A stretch of DNA of 64,000 nt from positions 558,001-622,000 of the forward strand of contig JAFKAC010000020.1 of NCBI GenBank assembly GCA_025766275.1, written 5' to 3'. The stretch is from Lactarius indigo (taxonomy: Eukaryota > Basidiomycota > Agaricomycetes > Russulales > Russulaceae). The position numbers and the translations under genes are program-made. The notes below the pieces were generated by a model. That model ran no database searches. It saw nothing but the letters and a program-made list of their open reading frames with translations, and was not told where the DNA came from. This document shows, in pieces, positions 44,181 through 55,271 of this stretch (positions are counted from its first letter, which is position 1; each line of letters opens with the position of its first letter).

Positions 44181-45524
44181 TTACAAGATTTCTCTGATGG
44201 TTGCACTCTTGTGTATGTGGTAATATTGTTCTAATGGGACGGATAAACTTTGACGAGATTCATGTTGTCGTCTTTTGGGATAATGGCGGCACATATCACA
44301 TGGGAGGTTTTCCCTGGAGTTGTCGACGGCTACGGGGCGACCAGAAAGCCGGCGACCAGCGATGAACTTATTTAGGGCCCCGGATGTCAATAGTTGCCCC
44401 TCTAAGTTTAGGGTCTGCAGGGCTGGCAAGGTTTTCGCGACCATATCCTCGGCGGGTCTTCGAGCAGTGTGACCACCAGCCCTGCCAACCGATCACACAC
44501 CCGCAGCGTCCCCACTGCGATGGGTGGGCGGAAGCCATTCCGCAGGATCTGCATTGTCTCTCGTGGACAGAGGCCGTTCATCGAAAGTAGCGATGGAAAG
44601 TTGGCGCACATTGGAGATGATAAGGGTAGATTAGAGTTGGCTGAGGAACTGGATCATGAACGGAACCTGAAATTCAGGTACGCAATTGGTTTTCAGATCG
44701 GAATAACAGGGATGGCGATCCGCTTGTGAGCGACCAAGGCCGATGTGGGGCGCCACAGCCACCAAAATGTACACGCGCACGTCTAAACTCGGCTAGCTTG
44801 TGATATTCTGCGCGGCTGATGAAATCGATGAACTGGAGTAGATGGGGGGATGGACGATATCTTCAGAAGCGAATGTTATTGTTAAGTCGACGAGTTGGGG
44901 GGTGTGGGGGTGTCTCGATTTGGGCCACGAATTCATCCAAATACCTGCGAGTGCCAAAGAAGTGAAACCGGGTAAGAGCAAGAAGGACAGCCCGTATTAG
45001 GGGGACGGCAGGTATCTGATCAGGAGAAAACACCCAATGAGCAAACACCAACAACGTCAACATATCTCCGAACGACATATTGAGGTATTCAAACCGTTTG
45101 GTCAACCCAACTAAACCGGTGGCCATTGTCCCCGCCGAAATGGGCCCATGATTAAAGGGCATATGGACAAGTCGGAGCTTGACGAGATCCCTGGCCGACT
45201 GGAGAAATGTTGGGGAAGTCAGAAAAGGAATGCCAGCCAAGGTGAATTTCTGTAAATGTGGAGCATATCCACCAAGATATCCACCCAATAACGAAGTGAG
45301 AAGAGACGGTATAATCTGTCAATCCACCGATGAGAGCTTCAGCGCTCAGCATCAGGATCATGATAGATTCGATAGAAGTCAAATATTCGTAAGAAGACGT
45401 TGTCTGGAAGCACGTCGATCGCCGTTGCTTGTTTATTTATAACTTGTGCGCCACTGAAGTGAGTGCCCGTTGCGTTGCGAAAGCCACACAGGAATTGGGA
45501 CACCGACGTACTCTTAGCAAACAT
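44181..45524 (-). pseudogene. F-box/LRR-type protein with internal deletion and frame breaks
   Basis: Reading leftward from 45524: a degenerate leader, then the start of an F-box (TAIDVLPDNVFLRIFDFY, RIYHDPDAE) at about 45440-45350. The rest of the F-box and the usual following exon are missing, and the sequence resumes at QIIPSLLTSLLGGYLGGYAP. It continues HLQKFTLAGIPFLTSPTFLQ, DLVKLRLVHMP, ISAGTMATGLVGLTKRFEYL, then a region out of frame (SFGDMLTLLVFAHW, AVLLALTRFHFFGTRRYLDE), and later ANFPSLLSMNGL and TLPALQTLNLEGQLL, RRLSGRPVAV. This is the usual layout of Agaricomycete F-box proteins, which recruit substrates to SCF ubiquitin ligases. With the F-box interrupted and several frame changes it is probably dead. 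Confidence 0.65.
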
Positions 45525-48439
45525 TCCTTTCTCCGGGCCTTCAGTGTTTGGGCAACCTGCCAGTGTCGAAGCTGTTGAACTGGCGCCAGAGGAAAAACTG
45601 TCTGGTATGGTATCACCTGTGAAGTTGCTCGTGAAGGCGCAAAGTCAGGGATACTTCAGGAAAGTCGATCATGACGATACTGTGTGATGTTTTTTTTTTT
45701 TTTTTTAAAATTCTAACACGAACATCTACACTGAGCCCCATCAGCACCTCATCAGTTTGGGTATGACAATCAGGCAAAATGAACAGCGTCTCTGTTATCC
45801 CCAGTCGAACTTGAGTACACCGATAGTATTAAGCCACACCTTATCAGGGCTTCCCTACCATTCTGTTGGCTCGGCGTCTGATTTACCCCACTTCTCGAAT
45901 GAAGAACCCCAATGATAGAACTGATGCCCAGATCACATTCTCCCCATATTCGGGCCCGATTGTATGTATCCTTACTGGTGATATCATCGTCCACCCTGCG
46001 CCCACTACATGGTCCCTATTCCACTGGGTCAGCACGCTTTGTACTTGCAAAGGCCTACCTTCTTCGAGAATGGCCCTTGGAATAACCGCCTCCGATCTGC
46101 TGTCCTTTACTCTTCCTCTCCTCGCCGTGCCAGGTTTTTTCCCATCAAGACCGCACCCCTTGTGCCTGTGGCGATCCTCACATCAACTTTATCTGGACTT
46201 GTCTATTCCACTCCTCCTTAACATTCGGGGGTTGTCTGAAACTGATATCCCTAGGAGTTTTGATCGTACAACTCCGTCGGCCTCCGTGTTGCGTGGTACC
46301 TGTCGGCTTACTCATCGGACACTGGCAGCAACGCCGTGTATGCTACAGCTTTCTCAGGGATAGGACGCTGCTCGAATCACGGGTAACGCAAATTGTTTCC
46401 TCCCTTTGCTTTTGAGTGTAATGTACGTAGACCGCCTCATCCGTTTTTCTTACACCGTTGGCTCAACTATAGTACTTTTCGGACTGGGATCGCGTTGTCT
46501 CGTTCCGGCTTCTCGCGAACAATCATTGCATGCGCACTTTCACCGCAGGTTCGCCATTGACCATATGCTGACCCTTACTATGCGCGAAACTCGCAGGACC
46601 GACACCAACACATAAATGGCTTTTTTGAGTGAGCACTATTAAGAATTGTGAAACTGAAACTCATTCCTGGTGTACTATTCCATCTCATACATGCTCAGAC
46701 ACCATGGGAATTTGGCTCCTCGCCGCATTTCCCGCATTCGTTAGTTTTACATCAGCCCCCATTGATGAGAGCTGGCTGGTTCACATATCCGTGAGTGTCG
46801 GCTTGTCAACTTTTTCTCTATATCTCATGTCTTGGGTCATCTTATTGTATCAACCACTTGACAAGTATTACCATCCTTAACGCCGCTTGATCCCACTTGC
46901 GCCTACCTTGCATATAGTGACGACAGGCAGATCAGTACTCTATCGCGCTCCTCGCCTCGCCGAACAGCTCAATAGTTTCATTTCAGGCTGTGAGGTGGCA
47001 GTCTAGGGCTTCGTTGATAGGCGATGAGCCGACCCCCAGCCGTGGAGTCATCAATGCTCGCTCACTTGACGGCTCTATTGTGGAGCTCGGCTGCATCTAA
47101 GTAAACCCGACAGATGAGGGGGAACATGGACGGCCACTTAGTGAGTGACACAACACCGCTTCTCTCTTCATCATTTTCATGTATTACTATAATAATCCTG
47201 CACTGGACTTGCGTGATTCGGTTGTGTCTACAGGGAAGATTCCCTGCTAAACCAATAGTACAGACCGAGTTAGTGTATAAATGAAACACCATACGTGTTG
47301 CACTATTTCGGCTGTCATGCGTCGTCATTGGTGATGGTTGGCCTTGACAGAGGGAACGTAGCCATCTGGGTAAGGGTGCAATAACGCTGCGATTAAAATC
47401 TGGGGGGGCACAGTTGCATGCGGTTTGCACCGCTTTCAGTTCGTGCTGTCTCGGAGACGCGGAGGAGCGAGGCGCCGCTTGGACAGACGTAGGTCTCGAG
47501 CAACACAACTCTAAAATCCGATCTCTGCTGTGACAGCGTGTACTGCATAGCGAGCTCACAATTTGTCTATAGTACACTCCAGTAGTGTGATCATTTTCTT
47601 GGAACCCCGACTGCAGCCGATCGACCTGATGAGGGGGCTCGATTAACATCCGGGATCCTTCTGGTCCCACGGTGATGCCCGCTGCCCACCATCGACACTC
47701 TACTCACGAATCTGGGACACACAGTCCAGGCGCAAATGACGGCGGCATGCGCCCATTTTATGCTGTCAGGCTCGACTTGAATGAAAGCCCGAAGTTGCGT
47801 TAAGAGACGGCGAATTCAAGCCCCGGTCGGTGAGTGGGAGCACCGGAATATACCGTATTCGCAAATACGTAGTTGGGGGACGCCTCGACAAGAGACGACT
47901 GGGCAGTGTCGAGCGGACTCACTGGGAGCGGACTCGGCGGACGACGGACGTGGTGATTGTGCCAAAGGGGTAAGGTGGTTGTTTGGGTAATCTGACAGGT
48001 TCCACGTGAAGGGACCATGCAAGCGCGTGTGCGTTCGCCTTTTTGATCCTCGGCGCAAACCTCCCAACTAACTCGGGTCCCATCACGAAGCCTGCGCTGT
48101 GCGCCGGCAGTCAATCAAATGCTGTGTTTTACCTACCTAGGCATAGAGATCGTCCCAGCCAGTTCCTTGGCCCATAATCACACACGCGTTGCGCAGGGTG
48201 ACGACGTCCTGTGCCATGCGCCAATCTCGGGGAATGTTCTTCCCTTGGTTCTTTCTTTCCCCCGCGCGCGCTTGGATGCTCTCATGTGATGCGCCTCATT
48301 CCAGCTATATTGTCCCGAATTCTCCGGCCATGCATACAACCCCCACCCCCCCTCCTTCAATTGAGGGCCAAGGCGTTAGACCTAACCTCCTCCATTCCAC
48401 GAGCCGTCTGTCGTCCACTCGTTCACGAACCACTAGATC
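45525..48439. other. 2.9-kb region without a recognisable gene
   Basis: A run of 17 T at 45690-45706 opens the region. The longest open frame (202 codons, minus strand, 47062-47670) has a random-looking composition with no domain. Frames at 45866-46363 and 46629-46880 include hydrophobic stretches but match nothing I know. The last 150 nt should carry the promoter of copy 8; a CTATATTGTCC element is at about 48303. Confidence 0.45.
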
Positions 48440-50177
48440 ATGTCGGCCCCTCCGAGTCTTCCTCCAATCCCTCCGAACATCCAGGAAATGTGAGTGCAGG
48501 CGGTGGATCGATAATGGGCCTGTCTAAATGTTTCCTTTATTAGAACCGCACCCCTTGTATGTGCCATGTACAGCGGATTTACTCACAAGGCGTTCACATC
48601 TTCCTTGCATTGTCCGTAGCTTCTCGGGACTGTCTGGAACTGGTGTCTTTATGGTACTCTCATAGTCCAGTTCTGTGAGTCGCCTTCCTCGTGACCCCAG
48701 AAAACACACTGATTGAACGATCAAGACGTATACACCTATAACTTCCCGACGGACTCGAGATTCCTCAAGATATTTGGTAGGGGACTTTCTCCCTATTGGT
48801 TATGTCTTACTTACCGGTGCTACATAGTATCTAGTTTGTTCATAATCGAGACTTTGCAGACAGCACTCAGCGGCGCCGACCTGTATTATTGGTTCGCTTC
48901 TGGCTATGGGGATATGAACCATCTCACTTCGCCGTATGCCTCCGCGTTTGACGTGCCAATAATTGGAGCGATTGTTTCATTGGCGGTCCAATTCTTCTTC
49001 GCGTATCGTGTCTGGCTACTTGGCGACAAGAAGTATTGGTGGTTTTCCGGGATCATTTGTCTGGTGAGCCCACCGTGAAGGATTTGCCTTTTAAAACCCT
49101 CATCGTTTTTCGCAGATTTCCACTGTCGACTCATCGGCGGCCCTTGCGGGGGGTGTCTATGTGAGCCTTTCTTTCTTTTCATGCAAAATCGAGCGGGGCT
49201 CAGGAGTAAGCAGGCGCACGTACGGAAGCACTTTGCTAGCGGTCGGTGGCTCAAGATCCTGGCGATGGTAAGGCTATCGAGGTTGTGGGCTACCCCGTAG
49301 CCAAAGCTTGTTAACCGTTGCCCTTCCACCAGACCTGGCTCATTGGAAACACCGTGGCTGACACACTCATTGCCTCTGCAATGCTGTACCACGTAAGTCC
49401 GTTTCATGTCGCCTCTTCAGGGATCGCCCTGAGCTCAATGATGGTTTCATGGTTGTATAGCTACTCAAGCTCAAGAAAAAGGATGGCCGTTTTAGCAGCC
49501 ACGCTCTGATAAGCATCGTGAGGCTGACCGTCGAAACCAATATCTTGACCAGTACGTGGATTATCGATTCTGGTACGCCACCTATTCTCACGGAGCCCTG
49601 CAGCAAGTGTGAGCTTGGTTGCCATGGTCATGGTTATCTTGCATTCCGTGCGTTATTTATTCCCAATGCTATCTGTCTCCGTTGTGCTGATGGTCGACAC
49701 ATGCAGGACAAAAACTGGTATACCTGCCCGTAAGTATCCACCCCATCACAACTCGTTATCTGAATGCACACTTAATCTCCGCTCGTTCGTTCCTGCCGCT
49801 CAGCACTGCCATTATCGGAAAATTGTAAGGGCCCATCAGCGCTTTCTTTTTCTTTGTCACGACTGGACCCGTTGAGGGCTAATCTAATTTCCCAATTGAC
49901 AGATACTCCAACACGCTCCTCGTCTCCCTCAACAACCGCATTTCCATTCGTGATTCGATGGCCTCGCGGGGGGCTATCAGATCACCTGCAGGGACCTTCC
50001 CTGGTAGTGGGCGCTCTGAAGGCACGTCGGATATAGTGCTCATGGATCTGGAGAAACAAAAGGCGCATCCGCTAGGGGAGAGAGATGCCCATGGCAGGAT
50101 TATCAGTGAGTCCATATTAGGCCTTCCTACCTCCTCATACTCAGTGAAGAGACCCCATGATTGCAGATATCGCATAA
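48440..50177 (+). CDS. DUF6534 seven-helix membrane protein, copy 8, intact and most divergent
   Basis: Same 14-exon plan, no break: MSAPPSLPPIPPNIQE, 13-nt exon (TAPL), LLGTVWNWCLYGTLIVQ, YVYTYNFPTDSRFLKIF, ETLQTALSGADLYYWFASGY, VPIIGAIVSLAVQFFFAYRV, WLLGDKKYWWF. Exon 7 is AHVRKHFASGRWLKILAM, exon 8 TWLIGNTVADTLIASAMLYH, exon 9 LLKLKKKDGRFSSHALISIV. Next come SVSLVAMVMVILHS, DKNWYTCP, TAIIGKL and YSNTLLVSLNNRISIRD. The tail has IVLMDLEKQKAHPLGERD and the last exon gives NIA-stop at 50175-50177. It lacks the 3' block shared by copies 1-7 and lies next to FES1. This is the pattern expected of the founder or a long-separated relative from which the array did not directly copy. Confidence 0.88.
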
Positions 50178-50439
50178 TGAATTTCACATCCACGACTCGA
50201 TCTTTCATCAAACTTCATTGACTGGGTGGCGCAGACTATGACAGACAGGAGCTATTTATTTATTTATAGCAGCACCCCACTGGAACACTGCGACGAATAC
50301 GTATGTATGTACAGTGTAGGCTATTGTTAGTATTATTTTGGGATGTTCACTGCCAACGGACGTTCTTTTGTTTTGATGAAATCTGTGTACATGTACTACT
50401 TGGGGATAATACAGAGCGAGCAAGTAGCCCTAGAGCCAT

Positions 50440-51877
50440 TTATGCGAGCGCACTCTCAAGCACCCTAAGCTCATCGGCGCCAAGCCCCAACTCGCCTCCA
50501 CCCTCGCTCTGCCCAGCCTGCTTCCTGTCCAAGAACGCCTTCAATGCATGCTTCTCTGGCACATCGAACGTCCCACCATGCACCGCCACGTACGTGTGCA
50601 GCAATCTGCGAAAACGTCATTTTTTTTTTGAACGACCGGACCGTGAGGTGTGGCTCTCAAACTCGCACTCACCTGACGAGCTTCTCCTCGAGATCCGCAT
50701 CGCACGACCCACCCTCCTCCCCGTCCGGCCCGTGTGGCGTCGGCACCGTCAGCTCCCGCACGAGCACGGGAAGCAGCCCGTCCGCGCGCAAGGCGCGCAG
50801 TGTCGCGGGCCCTGTGTCCGCCGAGCTCGGGTCCGCCACCAGCGCCGCGTGCGAGTTCGGGTGCACGTGGGCACCCGCACCGGCCTCCGAATCCCCTCCG
50901 CCGCCCGTGCGTATCGTCGCCCCCACCGTCGTTGAGTCTCCGCTTGAGGTAGTAGGGGCAGGGGACAGCAAGAGCGAGTTGAGTAGAAAGGCGGTTTTGC
51001 GCCTCACGCCGATGTCCGAGTCTTTATCGGCGCCATGATAAAAGACCACGTTAGAAAGTAAATGGCCCAGGGGGGCGTGCTGTTAACTTACCTGACAAGG
51101 CGCCGCGGAGCGCTGCCCACCCGCCAGCGGCCTCGAATGGGGCGAGTGCGGCGGCATGGTGCTTCAGAAGGCCTGAGAGCGCGTATATCGCCTTTGATCT
51201 GAGCTGCGCGGGTGCGCGTGAGGAGGGGGAGAGGTATCCCAGGAGTGTTGGGAAGGGCTCAAGGGTGAGGTACTGTGCCACGTGCGAATTCGATTTCGTT
51301 ATGAGGGCCAGGATCAGCGTGAATGCTACAAAGAGGGAGCGCAGAGGATGAAGGAGACTTACCGCTCGCTGCGCAGAGGGATTGTTCTGCACTGCCGTGC
51401 CGATGACCCATAGCGCTTGCACCTTCACGTCGTCTGAGGGCGAGCCGAGCAGGCCCTGCAGCGGTTCCCACATACCAAGCTTCTCAAGATCTGAAAAATT
51501 ATGAGACAGGGCTACCGACGACGCTCTCTGCACGCACACACCATTTGCATTGTCGATATTCTCAACGAGCTAAAAATTCAGAATTCGGTGTGAGAACTGC
51601 CAGTAGGGGCAACACATGGTATAGGACGAAGGGTATTGTCAGGCGTTCTCACCATCTCGAGATCGTCTAGCGCCGTCAGGCGTGCGTCCTCGTCGAGCGA
51701 CGCATCCTGCGCCTTGGCGAGGGCCTCCTTCATCAGTTGCGAGTCCGGCCTGCCCAGTATCGCGTCGATGACCCCAGGATCCAGTTCTGCCATCCTCTGA
51801 GCGGACACTCTCGGAGTGGCCGAGCTGTCCACATCAGACGACGAATTTTCGATACCCCAGCGTAGGAGGCTTTGCAT
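50440..51877 (-). CDS. FES1: Hsp70 nucleotide-exchange factor FES1
   Basis: Cytosolic armadillo-type protein that binds Hsp70 and releases ADP, promoting client release and degradation of misfolded proteins. The N-terminal Fes1 signature is clear: MQSLLRWGIENSS, then DPGVIDAILGRPDSQLMKEA and LDEDARLTALDDLEM. Next are LVENIDNAN, DLEKLGMWEPLQGLLGSPSD, VQALWVIGTAVQNNPSAQRA, YLTLEPFPTLLGYLSPSS, LRSKAIYALSGLLKHH and GVRRKTAFLLNSLLL. A long Gly/Ser/Ala-rich insertion interrupts the last repeat region. The protein ends GADELRVLESALA. Six exons, about 358 residues, no frame breaks. Start chosen at 51877 because the family begins with this sequence; an in-frame ATG 21 nt upstream gives a less typical N terminus. 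Confidence 0.93.
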
Positions 51878-52829
51878 GTCTGAAATTACAGATATCAAGA
51901 GGTTCGATTAGATCTGATTAATCTGAATCTTACATCAGCGATGTAGGCAAACGCCGACAAAGTTTCTAGGTTTCTAGGTGCTGTACGAGTACCGTAGTTG
52001 GTTGTGACTGTCTCATATGACCACGTCCATGTCCGAAATGTTACACGGTGAGTTTCAATCTACTGCGGGTTTTTGCTGTGATGATGCAACATGTTACCAT
52101 ACTTTACCACATTCCGAATCTCACCGTGTGGAGTGACTATAGTTTTCAGCCTTGTCTGATTCTTTTCTTCTCTTTTTTTTCAATCTTCTGATGCTAATAC
52201 AAACGTGCACCTCGCAGCCAGAATACGAAATTATCGTTTATAGTAACGGTAAGTTGATATTTCTCTGCGCAGTGACACTCTTGCGCGATGAACTTAATCG
52301 ATGGGCGGACACGAATGTACTCTGCCCGTCAACAATCTCCCCGTGTACAAAAGGAGATTGGGGCATAGCACTTGTTGATACGCATCGACGGCTGAACCTC
52401 TCTTTTTTCTCTCTTTTCCGGCGCCACCCCCGTCGCGGAACGTTTCACGTTCGTTGTGACACGTGGCTGATGTTGTCCTTCCAGGAACTCGCCATACGAT
52501 ATTCTCGAACGTGTTCTCGGGTAATCGGTGTTTGCGGGGCTGCGATGAGGGGTTTAGATTTCGGTTCTAGAACTGTTGTATACTTTGTATGGTACCAGCT
52601 TTACATATAGCCTCCGAATCTAGTACTTTAGACCGCACCCTGAGGCCCAAATGGCTCAGGAGAACTATGGGTCAAGTGGTGTCAGTTTGCATAAGTATTT
52701 CTCTTGGTCACCCCATCCACACATCAACTGCCCATTCAACCTCGGTCCCGGGTCGTTACATGGCGTCTTCTTTTGTTTGAAATTTCTCTCCATTCCCCTT
52801 TTCACAGCCCTCCTTCTTCCCTTATTTCA
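51878..52829. other. intergenic region between divergent genes
   Basis: Divergent promoter space between FES1 (minus) and the membrane-protein gene (plus). Open frames here (up to 152 codons at 52152-52610) are T-rich and show no domain. A CT-rich tract before 52830 could be promoter sequence of the plus-strand gene. Confidence 0.45.
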
Positions 52830-54407
52830 ATGGGTCTCGGTCGACTGGGAAATCTCCTCTCCACTACCACGAATTTCAAGTCGGCAGTCAAGGTCAGTTA
52901 CAGTAACATCATCGGTACTATTTCTATATTCAACAGTCGAAGGGAAAAGCTCCTGCGGTACCGTCGGATTCTGTTATGAGCAGTCACACACCTCTCCTAG
53001 GAGTAGATACTCGACCTTCGGCCGCAGCTGGATCAAGACGATCGTATAGTGCGGTTGGTGATCAGTCCATCGGAGGGCCTTCCGTTCCAAAAAGCCGCAG
53101 CCCCGAGACATATCGAAGCGGCAACCCCCTTTCCAACGTTCCCGAAGAGATAGGCGATGATGACCTGGAGGAAATATTAGAGGAAGAAGGACTGTACCTC
53201 GGTATGTGACCCTATGGCATAATTACCTGACAACTAAACCCACCATACACACAGGTTCCTACAAGCATCTCGTCCAGACCTATACCTTTGTGCCCGTAAC
53301 CTCCTTCCTCGTTTGGCTCCTCGCCGCCTTCGTCCCACCACTCATATGGCCAACTGATGTACCTACAAGTCCGCCTGCGCCCTACTTTCCGACGCCGCTC
53401 CCAGAGTTTCTCCTCTCTATCTCCCTCTTTGCGCTCTCGCATTTACTCAACCCATTCCTGTTCGTCATCGCTGGCGCACTGCTACCGCATTCGGTTTCTG
53501 CCAGCGTCCTAGGGACGGCCCTGCACGTCCTCCTCCGCAACGCACTGCGCGTCTCCGCCTTCCCATTACTTAGGCTCGCCGTGCACGATGGCGTCGCGAT
53601 GTGCAGTACACCCGCGTTTCGACGCCTATGGTGGTTCGCGTTGGGTTGGTCCCTTGCAGAGGTCGCTGTAGGCGTTGGGCAAGGGTACGAGACACTCGCG
53701 CTCTACCGTGACGCTCTTGTACCCGAGGGCCGTGCACACGAGCTTGCAGCAGCGGCCTTGTCGACTGGAGGGCGGGCATCGAAGAATGGTAGGGCCACGA
53801 GTCTACCTCGCGCCTGGGACGAGCGCCAGTGGGAAAGCATGAGCCGCTGCGAGGACGGCGTTGCCGCCAATGAGGCCGTCGGGTCTCCGGTGAGGAGCTA
53901 CCCAAGACCAATAAGCGGGGTGGATATACAACTTGAGGTGGACAAAGACTTTGACGAGCTTGTCGCCGTCAAGGCCCGCGAAGAGCTTGAAGAATTGTAC
54001 GGATTTCCCGCCATTGTGAGTTTGGGAATTTTCGAAAGATACCCTTGTCATATTGACACCTCCCGTAGCACGTTCCCGTGTTCGTGTCATGTTTGCTTCG
54101 CATTGCGTCGATATTGCTTTCCCTCGGCTTTGTGTTGCTGCTGTCAGCAGGGTATCTCACCCCACCTCCGGGTATTTTGCCAGTTTTGGAAAAGAATGGT
54201 ATGATTATGTTTGTCCCGTCATCGTGGAGTAACGGCACCTTCTGGGGGACCTTTGTGGCTGTGTGTGGGGTCAACTGGGGCCTTTCGCTACTGCATACAT
54301 CTGTGTTTCTGCCCCGGGTTGGAGTGCACGTGGTTGCCTACTTGGGCCTCGTGGTCGGGTTGGGTACGTTGTTTGCGGGGCTGGGGATGTGGGATGCGTT
54401 GTCGTGA
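52830..54407 (+). CDS. multi-helix membrane protein of unknown function
   Basis: I do not recognise the family name. Four exons: a short one starting MGLGRLGNLLSTTTNFKSAV, then SKGKAPAVPSDSVMSSHTPL with a polar Ser/Pro-rich region and an acidic patch (EIGDDDLEEILEEEGLYLG). A long exon follows with YTFVPVTSFLVWLLAAFVPP, PEFLLSISLFALSHLLNPFL, SASVLGTALHVLLRNALRVS and LWWFALGWSLAEVAVGVGQG, a charged loop, and VDKDFDELVAVKAREELEEL. The final exon has LRIASILLSLGFVLLLSAGY, FWGTFVAVCGVNWGLSLLHT and VVAYLGLVVGLGTLFAGLGM and ends DALS. I count about seven membrane segments with a soluble acidic N terminus. The start at 52830 gives a splice in frame to the conserved part; the internal methionine at 52976 is an alternative. 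Confidence 0.75.
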
Positions 54408-55271
54408 GTTGGGGATACCTGTCGATCTTATTTGAATGTTTGTTGGAATGCTTTGTTGTTTGGTATGCAATAGGTGGAATTTAAAACCAATACGGAAGTG
54501 TCCAAATTTGGATATCATATATCCTTCTTAACATCGTAAGCCCCTAATGCTCAGATCACAGAGAAGCCATTGTGGCTTAATGCGGTGACTCCTGATGAGA
54601 CCAGCATGGTACGCACAGCACATCTCACGGCCAGCTCGGATATAAACCAGCAACAGCGGGCTACTCACCACACCAACCCCCTTCTTGACCATGGTATACG
54701 TACAAATGGGTCTTCCTGTGGGAGAAAAGACAGGGTCGTTCTCCCTAGCGTGCATTGCCTCGTTGGGAATCATGCGTTCCTGCCGCGCCATTTATCCGTC
54801 GGAACCAGCTCAGCCGACATCAATCGCGACATTTGCACGAAAAACCGGCTTTAGCCCCTCTGGTATTGGCGCTTTGCTCTGGCGTGGAAAAATCCCCTTT
54901 CCATCTATGTCGCTGGTGCAGCGGTCACTTTCGACACTCATACTGTCCCTTCGGCCGTGAACTAAATGAGTTTGGGTCACCACGATCATGAATCATGACG
55001 TAAGCTACCGTGTTTCCTTTTTCTGATGCGACGGTCTTTGACGCGGGTATGGTTAACCCATGAATACCCTTGAGTGAACCAGGGTCATTTTTTTTAACAC
55101 TAACGACCACCATCTATAACCCCCTGGCTGTTATGTCCAAGCCCCGGCTATAGTTTGTGAGTCAAAACGTGTCCGACGCGTCGCTTTGCCATCCATTTAC
55201 CCCATTGCAAGAGACACAGCGCAGGAGTCCTGCGTCTGCTCGTTTCCTCCACCCCCACAAACCCTCCTAAC
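54408..55271. other. intergenic region, no gene recognised
   Basis: Short frames only. The 92-codon frame at 54685-54960 shows no domain. Confidence 0.5.

Noticed and set aside
45690..45706. 17-base T run as a possible retroposon poly(A) tail on the minus strand
   Set aside because: No reverse-transcriptase sequence and no target-site duplication could be recognised next to it.
47062..47670. 202-codon open frame on the minus strand
   Set aside because: Composition looks random, no domain, signal or conserved motif is visible, and no splice continuation was found.
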